Shown here piece after piece: positions 32,585-40,913 of a stretch of DNA of 46,978 nt. Position 1 is the stretch's first letter. Each line of letters opens with the position of its first letter. The notes below the pieces were generated by a model. It had not been told where the DNA came from and searched no databases. It worked only from the letters and a program-made list of their open reading frames with translations. Source of the DNA: CAYUEN01 sp964443745 (lineage in GTDB: Bacteria; Campylobacterota; Campylobacteria; Campylobacterales; QNZT01); assembly GCA_964443745.1 (NCBI GenBank), contig CAYUEN010000013.1:1-46978 (forward strand), in the 5' to 3' direction. The translations under genes and the position numbers were made by a program.

Positions 32585-33804
32585 TGGCAGAGAAACTGGA
32601 ATTACAGGAAGTGGAGGTCTGGGACGGTAATATGGCCTTCGCCCAGGCGATGAGACAGGCGCAGATCGATGTCGTAGCGGCGTATCCGATCACCCCTTCG
32701 ACACCGACCGTACAGAACTATTCGAAATTTTTGGCGGATGGATATATCGACGGCGAATTCGTCATGGTCGAGAGTGAGCATGGCGCGATGAGCGGATGTG
32801 TAGGTGCCGCCGCCGCGGGCGGACGTGTCGCGACCGCGACGAGCTCGCAAGGATTCGCGTTGATGGTGGAAGTACTCTATCAGGCGAGCGGTATGAGACT
32901 TCCGATCGTTTTGGCGGTGGTCAACAGAGCGCTGGCCGCTCCGCTGAACGTCAACGGCGACCACTCCGATATGTATCTGGGACGCGACGCGGGATGGATC
33001 AATCTCTGCTCCTTCAACCCTCAGGAGGCATACGATCTGATGTTGATGGCGTTTAAAATCGGAGAGGATATGAGAGTGAGACTTCCGGTGATGGTACATC
33101 AGGATGGTTTCATCTGCTCCCATACCGCACAAAACGTCCATCCTCTCAGTGACGAAGAAGCTTATGCATTCGTCGGTGACTATCAACCCCTCAACGATAT
33201 GCTCGACTTCTCCAAGGCGGTCACCTACGGTGCGCAGACGGAGGAGGATTGGCACTTCGAGCACAAAGCCAAACAGCATAAAGCGTTGATGGATTCGCGA
33301 GCGGTGATCGAAGAGGTTTTCGCCAAATTCGAAGAGAAGACGGGAAGAAAATACAGACGTGTCGAACGATACAATATGGAAGATGCCGAAGTTGCGATCG
33401 TCGCGCTCGGTACGACCGTCGAAAGTGCGGAAGTCGCCGCCAGAGAGATGCGAAAAGAGGGAATCAAGGCGGGTGTCGTGGCACCAAGAGTCACAAGACC
33501 GTTCCCGTTTGATGATATCAGAGAGGCGCTCAAAGATGTCAAAGCGATCGCCGTACTCGATAGAAGCGCACCCGGCGGTGCGATGGGAGCGCTCTTCAAC
33601 GAAATCAGCGCGGCTATGTATACAAGCGACAACCGGCCCGCTATCGTCAACTACATCTACGGACTCGGCGGCAGAGATATGACCATCGAGCATCTCATAG
33701 AGATATACAAAGAGATACAAGAGTGTGCGGATGCGGGGAAAGTTGTGGGCAAGCTGCAGCGCTTCAGCGGTCTGAGAGGACCGAAGTTAGAGTTTTTCGA
33801 ATAG
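32584..33804 (+). CDS. porA: Pyruvate:ferredoxin oxidoreductase alpha subunit
   Basis: The alpha subunit (406 residues) contains the pyrimidine-binding and transketolase C-terminal domains. Diagnostic segments are VVAAYPITPSTPTVQ, VESEHGAMSGCVGAAAAGGR and SSQGFALMVEVLYQASGMRLP. The ATG at 32584 is chosen because AAGGA lies eight bases upstream; a further in-frame ATG lies inside porD. Confidence 0.95.
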   Translation: MAEKLELQEVEVWDGNMAFAQAMRQAQIDVVAAYPITPSTPTVQNYSKFLADGYIDGEFVMVESEHGAMSGCVGAAAAGGRVATATSSQGFALMVEVLYQASGMRLPIVLAVVNRALAAPLNVNGDHSDMYLGRDAGWINLCSFNPQEAYDLMLMAFKIGEDMRVRLPVMVHQDGFICSHTAQNVHPLSDEEAYAFVGDYQPLNDMLDFSKAVTYGAQTEEDWHFEHKAKQHKALMDSRAVIEEVFAKFEEKTGRKYRRVERYNMEDAEVAIVALGTTVESAEVAAREMRKEGIKAGVVAPRVTRPFPFDDIREALKDVKAIAVLDRSAPGGAMGALFNEISAAMYTSDNRPAIVNYIYGLGGRDMTIEHLIEIYKEIQECADAGKVVGKLQRFSGLRGPKLEFFE

Positions 33805-33815
33805 AGAGGGAAGTG

Positions 33816-34766
33816 ATGAGTAAAATAATCAAAAATCTAAAAGAATTTTCGACATCGAACGACAGGTTGGAGGGTGCACACCTGCTCTGTCCGGGATGTG
33901 CACACTCGATCATCGTCAGGGAGTTGATGAACTGTACCGATGATAACCTTGTGATATCGACCAATACGGGATGCTTGGAAGTATCAACCGCCGTCTACCC
34001 TTATACGTCATGGGATACCTCCTGGATCCATATCGGATTCGAAAATGCGGCGACTGCCGTAACCGGTGCCGAAGCGATGTACAAAGCGCGCAAGCGCAAA
34101 GGAACGCTCAAAGATACTGAGACTCCCACTAAATTCGTCGCGTTCGGTGGAGACGGTTCGACATACGATATCGGTTTCCAATGGCTCAGCGGTGCGATAG
34201 AAAGAGGGCATGACTTTACCTATATTTGCCTGGACAACGAGGTCTACGCCAATACGGGTGGCCAGCGAAGCTCCTCCACGCCGATCGGTGCGAGTACGAC
34301 CACTTCACCTGCCGGGCGTATCAGTTACGGTGAAAAGATGATGAAGAAGGATATCGTAGGTATCATGGCCGCCCATGGAGCCCCTTATGTCGCGCAGGTG
34401 GCACCGAACAAATGGAAAAATATGGTCAAAGCGTTCCAAAGAGCGCTCGATACCGAGGGACCGTGTTTTATCAACGCGATCAGCGCCTGTACGACAGAGT
34501 GGAAATTTTCTCCCAATCAGACGATCGACATAACGGATTTGGCGACCGATTCGCTCGTCTTCCCGCTTTACGAAATCATCGACGGAACGAAACTGAATAT
34601 CACATACAGACCGAAAAATGTCGTTCCGGTCAGAGATTATCTGGCGGCACAGGGTCGATTCAGACACCTCTTCAAACCCGAGAACGAACACATTATCGAA
34701 CAGTGGCAAAAAAATGTCGACAAGAGATGGGAATATCTCCAAAGACGCGAAGAGGCCTCCGTATAA
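33816..34766 (+). CDS. porB: Pyruvate:ferredoxin oxidoreductase beta subunit
   Basis: The beta subunit (316 residues) binds thiamine diphosphate and one [4Fe-4S] cluster. Cysteines C25, C28 (CPGCAHS), C53 (NTGC) and one in SACTTEW are the likely ligands. The TPP motif runs GGDGSTYDIGFQW ... DNEVYANTGGQRSSSTP. GAGAGGG precedes the ATG at 33816. A terminator hairpin follows the gene. Confidence 0.95.
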   Translation: MSKIIKNLKEFSTSNDRLEGAHLLCPGCAHSIIVRELMNCTDDNLVISTNTGCLEVSTAVYPYTSWDTSWIHIGFENAATAVTGAEAMYKARKRKGTLKDTETPTKFVAFGGDGSTYDIGFQWLSGAIERGHDFTYICLDNEVYANTGGQRSSSTPIGASTTTSPAGRISYGEKMMKKDIVGIMAAHGAPYVAQVAPNKWKNMVKAFQRALDTEGPCFINAISACTTEWKFSPNQTIDITDLATDSLVFPLYEIIDGTKLNITYRPKNVVPVRDYLAAQGRFRHLFKPENEHIIEQWQKNVDKRWEYLQRREEASV

Positions 34767-34772
34767 CAGAAT

Positions 34773-34794
34773 GTCGGGGAGAAATCTCCCCGAC
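34773..34794 (+). terminator. Terminator hairpin after porB
   Basis: GTCGGGGAG and CTCCCCGAC form a perfect nine-base GC-rich stem around a four-base loop, seven bases after the porB stop. Only a short T-run follows (GGTTTC). It separates the por operon from the prephenate dehydratase gene. Confidence 0.65.
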
Positions 34795-34833
34795 GGTTTC
34801 ATCTACCACTCTGACGAAAAATAAAAAAACAGT

Positions 34834-35700
34834 ATGACAGACAAGAAAATTGCCTTTCAGGGCGTGGCGGGTGCCTACTCCGAACAGGCGTGCAAAAGCG
34901 CCTATCCGCATATGCAGCCGATTGCATGCGAAACGTTTCAGGAGGCGATGTGGATGGTGGAGCAGGGAGATGCGGCGTTGGCAATGATTCCCCTGGAAAA
35001 CTCTACCGCCGGCCGTGTGGAGGAGATCTATCGGTTGATTCCAAAAATGGCTCTGCATGTGATCGCGGAGCATTTCGAGCCGGTCGAACACGCTTTGTTG
35101 GGTATTCGCGGTAGCAGTATCGAAGATCTCAAATATGTAGCCTCACACCCCCAGGCGTTGGCACAGTGTCATTACAACATTATGCGCCTGGGGCTTGTCG
35201 CCGAAGCGAAGCTCGATACCGCCGGAGCGGCCAGAGAAATCAGCGAGCTGCGGGATGGTTCACGTGCCGCGATCGCTTCCAGGCTCGCCGCCGAAATATA
35301 CGATCTTGAGATTCTGGAGGAGCATTTCGAAGATATTCGCGGCAATACGACGCGCTTTTTCATCCTCTCGGCGACTCCGGAAGTGCCCGAGTACGATCCC
35401 CGAAAAAACTATATCACCTCGCTTCTTTTTCAGGTGAGGGATATTCCCGCCGCACTCTACAAGGCGTTGGGCGGATTTGCGACCAATGGAATCAATCTGC
35501 TCAAACTGGAGAGTTACCAGGCTCCCGGAAGCATGCAAGCAAGCCAGTTCCATGTCGATATCGACGGCCATCCCGCAACGGAAGCGATGAAGTTCGCTCT
35601 TGAAGAGTTGGCTTTTTTCGCGGAAGAGGTGAGGATATTGGGCACCTATCTCGCCCACCCCTTCAGGCGTACTTTAAAAAACGGCGCTATAATCGAATAG
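34834..35700 (+). CDS. pheA: Prephenate dehydratase (stand-alone)
   Basis: This 288-residue enzyme converts prephenate to phenylpyruvate for phenylalanine synthesis. The catalytic domain shows IAFQGVAGAYSEQAC, MIPLENSTAGRVEEIY and the signature NTTRFFIL. A C-terminal ACT domain (about 190-275, TSLLFQVRDIPAALYKAL and NLLKLESYQAPG) is the phenylalanine sensor. There is no chorismate mutase domain, unlike the fused PheA I recall from Campylobacter. No ribosome-binding site is visible before the ATG. Confidence 0.92.
   Translation: MTDKKIAFQGVAGAYSEQACKSAYPHMQPIACETFQEAMWMVEQGDAALAMIPLENSTAGRVEEIYRLIPKMALHVIAEHFEPVEHALLGIRGSSIEDLKYVASHPQALAQCHYNIMRLGLVAEAKLDTAGAAREISELRDGSRAAIASRLAAEIYDLEILEEHFEDIRGNTTRFFILSATPEVPEYDPRKNYITSLLFQVRDIPAALYKALGGFATNGINLLKLESYQAPGSMQASQFHVDIDGHPATEAMKFALEELAFFAEEVRILGTYLAHPFRRTLKNGAIIE
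35688..35693 (+). promoter_or_regulatory. Candidate -10 element for luxS-bioA
   Basis: A perfect TATAAT lies in the last codons of pheA, 20 bases before the luxS ATG, with AAAGGA as the ribosome-binding site between. No -35 is clear, so the genes may simply be one operon. Confidence 0.35.
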
Positions 35701-35712
35701 AAAGGATCGAAT

Positions 35713-36228
35713 ATGCCGATGTTGGATAGTTTTCTGGTAGACCATACCAAAATGCCGGCTCCCGCCGTACGTGTAGCCAAAAAGATGAAAACACCGTGTG
35801 GAGATACCATTACGGTTTTCGATTTGCGCTTTACCAAACCGAACGTGGAGAAGATGCCGGAAAAAGGAACCCATACGCTCGAACATCTTTTCGCCGGATT
35901 TATGCGTGAGCATCTGAACGCGGAAGATGTGGAGATCATCGATATTTCTCCGATGGGATGCAGAACGGGATTTTATATGAGTGTGATCGGTGAACCTTCA
36001 CCGGAGCGTGTCGTCAAAGCGTGGGAAGCTTCGATGAAAGACGTATTGGCGGTCGCATCGCAAAACGACATTCCCGAACTCAACAAATACCAGTGCGGAA
36101 GTTGCAAGATGCATTCGCTGGATGAAGCCAAAGAAATCGCCAGAAGGGTGCTGGATGCCGGCATTACCGTGATGGACAACGAAGCGCTCAAACTCGATCC
36201 GGACAAGATCAAAGGGGCGACTTGCTGA
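35713..36228 (+). CDS. luxS: S-ribosylhomocysteine lyase
   Basis: LuxS cleaves S-ribosylhomocysteine to homocysteine and the AI-2 precursor DPD, within the activated methyl cycle. It has 171 residues. The metal site HTLEH lies at residues 54-58, with the third ligand in YQCGSCKMH; the catalytic Cys lies in SPMGCRTGFY. The TGA overlaps the TTG start of bioA. Confidence 0.97.
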   Translation: MPMLDSFLVDHTKMPAPAVRVAKKMKTPCGDTITVFDLRFTKPNVEKMPEKGTHTLEHLFAGFMREHLNAEDVEIIDISPMGCRTGFYMSVIGEPSPERVVKAWEASMKDVLAVASQNDIPELNKYQCGSCKMHSLDEAKEIARRVLDAGITVMDNEALKLDPDKIKGATC

Positions 36229-37514
36229 GCAACGCCCTCTTGAGAGAGCGGGATTTGGCCCACATCTGGCATCCTTGCTCCCAGATGAAGGATTACGAAA
36301 CGCTTCCCTTCATACCGATCAAGTCGGGCTCGGGCGCTTATCTGGAGGATTTCGACGGCAATCGTTACCTGGATGCGATCAGCAGCTGGTGGGTCAATCT
36401 CTTCGGCCATGCCAACCCCTATATCAACGAAAAGATCAAATCACAACTCGAAAACCTCGAACATGTGATTTTCGCCGGTTTCACCCATTTGCCGGCCGTG
36501 GAGCTTGCAGAACGTCTCGTGAAGCTGGCACCACGGGGACTCGAAAAACTCTTTTTCGCGGACAACGGTTCGAGTGCGATCGAAGTCGCTCTGAAAATGA
36601 GTTTCCAATATTTCAAAAACGGCGGTGAGGTGAGGGATATTTTTATCTCGCTCGAAAACTCCTACCATGGTGAGACGATGGGAGCGTTGGCGGTCGGAGA
36701 CGTGGCACTCTACAAAGAGACATACGGAGAGATTCTCATCAAAAGCGTGCAGGCGAAATCGCCGGCTCTGGTCGAGGAGGATGAAGCGCTCGAATCGATG
36801 GAAAATCGATTGAAGCAGTATCGAGGAAGAGCGAGTGCGGTCGTGATCGAACCGCTGGTGCAGTGTGCGGGCGGCATGGCGATGTACGATGCCTCCTATA
36901 TCACCCGTCTCAAAGCCCTTTGTGAGCGATACGGCGTATTTTTGATCGCGGACGAGATAGCCGTTGGGTTTGGGCGTACGGGAACGATGTTCGCCTTCGA
37001 ACAGGCGGGTGTTTCTCCCGATTTTCTCTGCCTCTCCAAAGGGATCACCGGAGGATATCTCCCGCTTTCGGTCGTGATGACGAGCGATGAGGTGTACGGT
37101 GCGTTCTACTGCGACTACGTCGAAGGAAAATCGTTTCTCCATTCGCACAGCTATACCGGAAACACGCTTGCCTGTGCGGCGGCCAATGCGACACTCGATC
37201 TTTTCGAAAATATGAAGGTTTTGGAAAAAAATCGTGAAAAGATCGCACATCTTGAAAGATCGCTGAAGAGATTCGACACTCTGAAAAACGTCGAAGAGAC
37301 AAGACAACGCGGAATGATTGCCGCCGTGGAGCTGAAAGGGTACGATCCGATTCGTCGGATCGGACTGGAAATCTACCGCTATGCGCTTTCGCGGGGAGTT
37401 TTGTTGCGTCCGCTCGGAAATGTCGTCTATTTCATGCCGCCCTATATCGTTACGGACGAAGAGTTGGAGAAGATGACGGATGTCGCTTTCGGGGCGATTT
37501 CGGCTTTGTCTTAG
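36222..37514 (+). CDS. bioA: Adenosylmethionine--8-amino-7-oxononanoate aminotransferase
   Basis: BioA transfers an amino group from S-adenosylmethionine to make 7,8-diaminononanoate in biotin synthesis. This 430-residue class III PLP enzyme has IWHPCSQMKDYET at the start and DAISSWWVNLFGHANP. The PLP lysine is K273 in CLSKGITGGYLPLS. SLENSYHGETMGALAVGD is typical of BioA. A TTG start at 36222 has AAAGGGG five to six bases upstream and overlaps luxS by seven bases. SAM use links it loosely to luxS. Confidence 0.95.
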   Translation: MLSNALLRERDLAHIWHPCSQMKDYETLPFIPIKSGSGAYLEDFDGNRYLDAISSWWVNLFGHANPYINEKIKSQLENLEHVIFAGFTHLPAVELAERLVKLAPRGLEKLFFADNGSSAIEVALKMSFQYFKNGGEVRDIFISLENSYHGETMGALAVGDVALYKETYGEILIKSVQAKSPALVEEDEALESMENRLKQYRGRASAVVIEPLVQCAGGMAMYDASYITRLKALCERYGVFLIADEIAVGFGRTGTMFAFEQAGVSPDFLCLSKGITGGYLPLSVVMTSDEVYGAFYCDYVEGKSFLHSHSYTGNTLACAAANATLDLFENMKVLEKNREKIAHLERSLKRFDTLKNVEETRQRGMIAAVELKGYDPIRRIGLEIYRYALSRGVLLRPLGNVVYFMPPYIVTDEELEKMTDVAFGAISALS

Positions 37515-37828
37515 CCGCTATCCTTTTTCAGCGATTCGATCATCTTTTTCAACGATTCGATATCCTCTTTGGTCGCCAGACCCATTTCGTCGATGACGGA
37601 TCGGATTTTCGATTTGAGACGATCCTCCATCTCTTTTTTCTCCTCTTCCGCCCGCTTTTTGGTCGTATCTATCGTCTGTTCCATCTCCTCCTTGGAGGCG
37701 GTGGCTTTGCGGTAGAGATCTTCGAATTCGTCTTCGAATTTATCCTTGATCAGCAACAACGCACCGAGCGCCTTGTAGATCAGATCCTGTTCGTTCTCTC
37801 CCTTTTGGGAGGATCGGTTGGTTTTCAT
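37511..37828 (-). CDS. Phasin-like coiled-coil protein
   Basis: This 105-residue protein is almost wholly helical and charged, with a coiled coil over about residues 45-80. Its end, LATKEDIESLKKMIESL, matches the pattern of the poly(hydroxyalkanoate) granule-associated (PhaF/PhaI-type) family. No polyester synthase is in the window, so a granule role is unproven. AAAGGG precedes the ATG. It lies 25 bases after the HsrA-like regulator in the same direction, so it may be co-transcribed. Confidence 0.7.
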   Translation of the reverse strand: MKTNRSSQKGENEQDLIYKALGALLLIKDKFEDEFEDLYRKATASKEEMEQTIDTTKKRAEEEKKEMEDRLKSKIRSVIDEMGLATKEDIESLKKMIESLKKDSG

Positions 37829-37853
37829 TCATACCCTTTCGCCGTTTTAGGCA

Positions 37854-38507
37854 TCATTCCGCGTAGCAGAATTTGTATCCGCGTCTGCGGATCGTCTCGA
37901 TGCATTTGATTCCCAAGCTCTTGTCGAGTTTCTGGCGAATCGCGTTGATCGATGTCTCCACGACGTTCGGCGTGATAAATTCCGGCTCTTCCCAGATCGC
38001 GTTGAGCAGCCTGTCTTTTGAGATGACCTGGTTTTTATGCTCCGCGAGGTAGACGAGGATATCGAAAGGTTTTCCTTTGATCTCGATCTCCTTGTCCTGA
38101 TAGGAGGTTTTTTCCTCTCCGATATCGATAGTGAGTTTACCGATTTTGATACGGTTGTCGATCGTGCGTCTGAGCTTGGTCTCGACACGTGCGGCGATGA
38201 TGTCTTCATCGAACGGCTCTTTGATGAAGTCGTCCGCACCCGCTTTCAAAAAAGCGATTTCCGTATCCTTGTCGTCGATGATCGAAAGCACGATCAGAGG
38301 TACTTTGTAGTTCTTGGAGATTTTGTTAATGAATTTTTTCGTTTTGTTGTACTCCAGATCGTAATCGAGTAGAATCAGATCGTAGTTTCTGAATCTGAGA
38401 AAATTCGAACTGTCGTCGATATCGTACGATTCGTCTACGATGACTCTGAGATTCGTTGCAAGGGATCTTGACAACTCTTCTTCGACACCTACTGCTAATA
38501 TTCTCAT
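37854..38507 (-). CDS. HsrA/CosR-type orphan response regulator
   Basis: This 217-residue OmpR-family regulator has a receiver (1-115) and winged-helix domain (about 120-215). The DNA-binding half (GKPFDILVYLAEHKNQVISK, AIWEEPEFITPNVVETSINA, IRRRGYKFCYAE) closely matches H. pylori HP1043/HsrA and C. jejuni CosR, essential redox and metabolic regulators. In the receiver D48 is present, but the acidic pair at 7-8 is Gly-Val and the usual lysine before Pro is Glu (E97). Phosphorylation is therefore unlikely to work normally. No kinase is adjacent. AAGGAAAGAGG precedes the ATG. Confidence 0.9.
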   Translation of the reverse strand: MRILAVGVEEELSRSLATNLRVIVDESYDIDDSSNFLRFRNYDLILLDYDLEYNKTKKFINKISKNYKVPLIVLSIIDDKDTEIAFLKAGADDFIKEPFDEDIIAARVETKLRRTIDNRIKIGKLTIDIGEEKTSYQDKEIEIKGKPFDILVYLAEHKNQVISKDRLLNAIWEEPEFITPNVVETSINAIRQKLDKSLGIKCIETIRRRGYKFCYAE

Positions 38508-38591
38508 ATAGCCTCTTTCCTTAGCAAATTTTTTCTTAAAAACTCCATTAAAGTATCAGAAGTTTGTTTAAATATCAATTTAATTAAATCT

Positions 38592-38879
38592 TTAATATCT
38601 GTAGTCAACCACTTTCGTATCGCTGCATACCTCTTTGATATAGGCGATCACTTCGAGATGGTAGGGGTGACTCGCATATCTTTCCAGCGCCGCTTCGTCT
38701 TCGAAATCACCGATCAGCGCCAGATCGTAAGCCCGTTCGCTCTCCTTGAAATTGAGTCCCACCTCCAGCGCTTTGAGATCTTCGATTCGAGGTTCGAGAC
38801 TCAAGAGCTTTTCGCGCAGCGCCTCTTTGGCGGCGGTCGTATTTTCTTTGAGTTTGAAAAAGACGATATGTCTGATCAT
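38592..38879 (-). CDS. Dabb (stress-responsive A/B barrel) family protein
   Basis: This 95-residue protein is a single dimeric alpha/beta-barrel (Dabb) domain. MIRHIVFFKLKENTT at the start, LEVGLNF, the segment DLALIGDFEDEAALERYASH and the end VVDYRY fit the family closely. Most bacterial members have no known activity. AAGGAGAAACG precedes the ATG. It is transcribed alone, ahead of the HsrA-like gene, with an 84-base AT-rich gap that probably holds the regulator's promoter. Confidence 0.85.
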   Translation of the reverse strand: MIRHIVFFKLKENTTAAKEALREKLLSLEPRIEDLKALEVGLNFKESERAYDLALIGDFEDEAALERYASHPYHLEVIAYIKEVCSDTKVVDYRY

Positions 38880-38903
38880 CGTTTCTCCTTGGTTGGGCGG
38901 TGT

Positions 38904-38909
38904 ATTATA
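38904..38909 (-). promoter_or_regulatory. -10 element for the Dabb protein gene
   Basis: The minus strand reads TATAAT, 25 bases before the Dabb ATG, followed by AAGGAG. The gap up to 39017 shows no gene; an AT-rich stretch near 38930-38960 with GGGG and CCC tracts could form a weak hairpin. Confidence 0.5.
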
Positions 38910-39017
38910 GCATAAAATGGGGTCGTTTGGGGAGAAAAATGTAAAAAAAATTTCCCAAAATCGCCGTATCCGTCGACAATGTGAAATTATTGAATCGTCG
39001 TTGAATCTTTTAAAATA

Positions 39018-39443
39018 TCACTGAAAATCGGATCCGCACTCTTTTTGGGAAACCGTCACACCGAAGAGTTTTTTATGGGTCGAAGCGTTTCGGTAGCGGT
39101 AGGAGATGGTGATGCCGCTTTGCAAAAAACGTTTGGAAGAGTGGCAGATTCCGTTTTTGATTCGTGGCACCATCCGCTTTTTCGCCTCTTCGATGACGGC
39201 TCGGTCGCTTTTGGGTCCGGTGTCGATTTCGAAAGTGTAGATCAGGTGCTCACCCTCCGCTTCGATATCGACGATTTGCGTGTAGTCGTCGACTTTCTGC
39301 GGAAGTTGAGGTTTGATGGAGGAGACGGCCATTTTGAGTACTTCCCTGTTTTGGGCCGCGATCTTCTCCTCTATCGTTTTGGCCGAGGGGGCGGCGAAAA
39401 GCGACGATGCAACAAGTATAAACAACAGTAACGATCTTTTCAT
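39018..39443 (-). CDS. Small periplasmic protein, unknown function
   Basis: This 141-residue precursor has a clear signal peptide (MKRSLLLFILVASSLFAA). The mature part is mixed alpha/beta with two cysteines (in NGICHSSK and QKECGSDF), probably a disulfide. I do not recognise a named family. I chose the ATG at 39443 because GAGGAG lies upstream and the signal peptide starts there; a longer reading would extend into pfkA. Confidence 0.72.
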   Translation of the reverse strand: MKRSLLLFILVASSLFAAPSAKTIEEKIAAQNREVLKMAVSSIKPQLPQKVDDYTQIVDIEAEGEHLIYTFEIDTGPKSDRAVIEEAKKRMVPRIKNGICHSSKRFLQSGITISYRYRNASTHKKLFGVTVSQKECGSDFQ

Positions 39444-39531
39444 TGCGTTTCTCCTCATTTGAAAGCGATTGTAACACAAAACCGTTTCGAATACAAACTT
39501 TGTTAAGATTGCTCCAAATAAAGGAGTGGTG

Positions 39532-40491
39532 ATGGCACTGGCGATTCTCTGTTCGGGAGGCGACGCTCCCGGTATGAATGCGGCGATCAAGAAATTCGTG
39601 GATATCGTCTATGAAAAGGGTGAGACTCCCTATTTCATTTACGACGGTCTGGAGGGGATGATAGACGACAGGATCGTACGGGCGGAATATACCGACGTGG
39701 CCGGAATTTTGCATCGGGGAGGTACGATCATCCGCTCCTCCAGATCGAAACGGTTTTACGACTACGCCTATCGCAAGCGGGCGTACGAAAATCTCAAACG
39801 ACACGGTATCGACGGCCTTGTCGTACTCGGAGGCGACGGATCGTTTCGTGCGCTGGAGATTCTTTGCAAAGAGTTCGATCTGAGATTCGTAGGGATTCCC
39901 GTGACGATCGACAACGATATTTACGGTACCGAATACTGTATCGGTGTCGATACCGCGCAAAACGTCATCCGTGACGCGCTGGACAAGATTCGCGATACCG
40001 CATCGGCTTTCAAGCGCGCCTTCGTCGTTGAGACGATGGGTCGCGAATGCGGATATCTCGCGGCCGTCTCGGCCCTCACCAGCGGCGCGGAGATCTGTGT
40101 GATTCCCGAAGTGGCTTTCAATCAGAAGGTGGCGGAAGAGAGGCTCAAGGAGGAGGTGGCCAGAGGCAGAAACTATATTCTCGCCATCGTCGCCGAAGGA
40201 ACCGGCCAGACGGATGCGATCGCCGAATGGCTGGAGAAGACGATCGGAATGGAAACCAGAAAAACGATTCTGGGACATATCCAGCGCGGTGGAAATCCCA
40301 CGGTTATGGATCGTTTCATGGCGTTTGAATTCGTGATTCAATCCGTCGAATATCTGCTGACACACCAAAAAGCCAACGTCGCGATCGGATATCGTGAAGA
40401 TGCGTTTCATTTCATGTCGATCGACGAAGTGACTTCCCGCACCTACAGAATCAGACAGGAGATACTCGACGGTTTGCATTATCTGGATTAA
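39532..40491 (+). CDS. pfkA: 6-phosphofructokinase
   Basis: This 319-residue enzyme phosphorylates fructose 6-phosphate in glycolysis. Motifs are SGGDAPGMNAAI, GGDGSFRALE, the catalytic PVTIDND, ETMGRECGYLA and GHIQRGGNPTVMDR. GGDGS (not GGDD) points to an ATP-dependent enzyme; the residue before TIDND is Val, where E. coli has Gly and PPi enzymes Lys. Campylobacter and Helicobacter lack this enzyme. AAGGAG lies before the ATG at 39532. Confidence 0.93.
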   Translation: MALAILCSGGDAPGMNAAIKKFVDIVYEKGETPYFIYDGLEGMIDDRIVRAEYTDVAGILHRGGTIIRSSRSKRFYDYAYRKRAYENLKRHGIDGLVVLGGDGSFRALEILCKEFDLRFVGIPVTIDNDIYGTEYCIGVDTAQNVIRDALDKIRDTASAFKRAFVVETMGRECGYLAAVSALTSGAEICVIPEVAFNQKVAEERLKEEVARGRNYILAIVAEGTGQTDAIAEWLEKTIGMETRKTILGHIQRGGNPTVMDRFMAFEFVIQSVEYLLTHQKANVAIGYREDAFHFMSIDEVTSRTYRIRQEILDGLHYLD

Positions 40492-40529
40492 ACGCTTTTA
40501 AAGTATCATGTCTGCAAAGGAGTGCTACG

Positions 40530-40910
40530 ATGAATCTGCATAAAGTCTTATCCGGTTTTTTCTTCATTTTGGCGATGACGCTCAATTTCGGCTTTTTTTA
40601 CGGCTCGCCCGAGATTCTGGCCGAACACAGCAAATACGAGCTTTTCGCGGCGATCGTGGTGAACCTGATCGCGACGATCTTCAAATTCGGGGACAAGACA
40701 CAAGTGGGCTCGGTACTCTTGGCGACGAGCCTGGTCGCCGATATCCAGTTGATCGCTTCCGCTTCGATCTGGGCGTTCGCGCTTTATGGAATCGGCCATA
40801 TGGATATCGAGAGCACGACGGCGATCATTTCGCTTTCGGGAGGTGCGCTGCTGGCGAATATCACCTCCGTCGTGATTTTCGTGGGTGATACGCTCAAATC
40901 CAAAAGGTAG
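40530..40910 (+). CDS. DUF6394-like membrane protein
   Basis: This 126-residue protein has four transmembrane segments (about residues 7-25, 38-55, 60-82 and 93-117). I assign it to the DUF6394 family from memory of the sequence pattern; the family has no known function. AAAGGAG precedes the ATG. It ends three bases before the potassium channel gene, so the two are one transcription unit and may form one complex. Confidence 0.68.
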   Translation: MNLHKVLSGFFFILAMTLNFGFFYGSPEILAEHSKYELFAAIVVNLIATIFKFGDKTQVGSVLLATSLVADIQLIASASIWAFALYGIGHMDIESTTAIISLSGGALLANITSVVIFVGDTLKSKR

Positions 40911-40913
40911 AAG

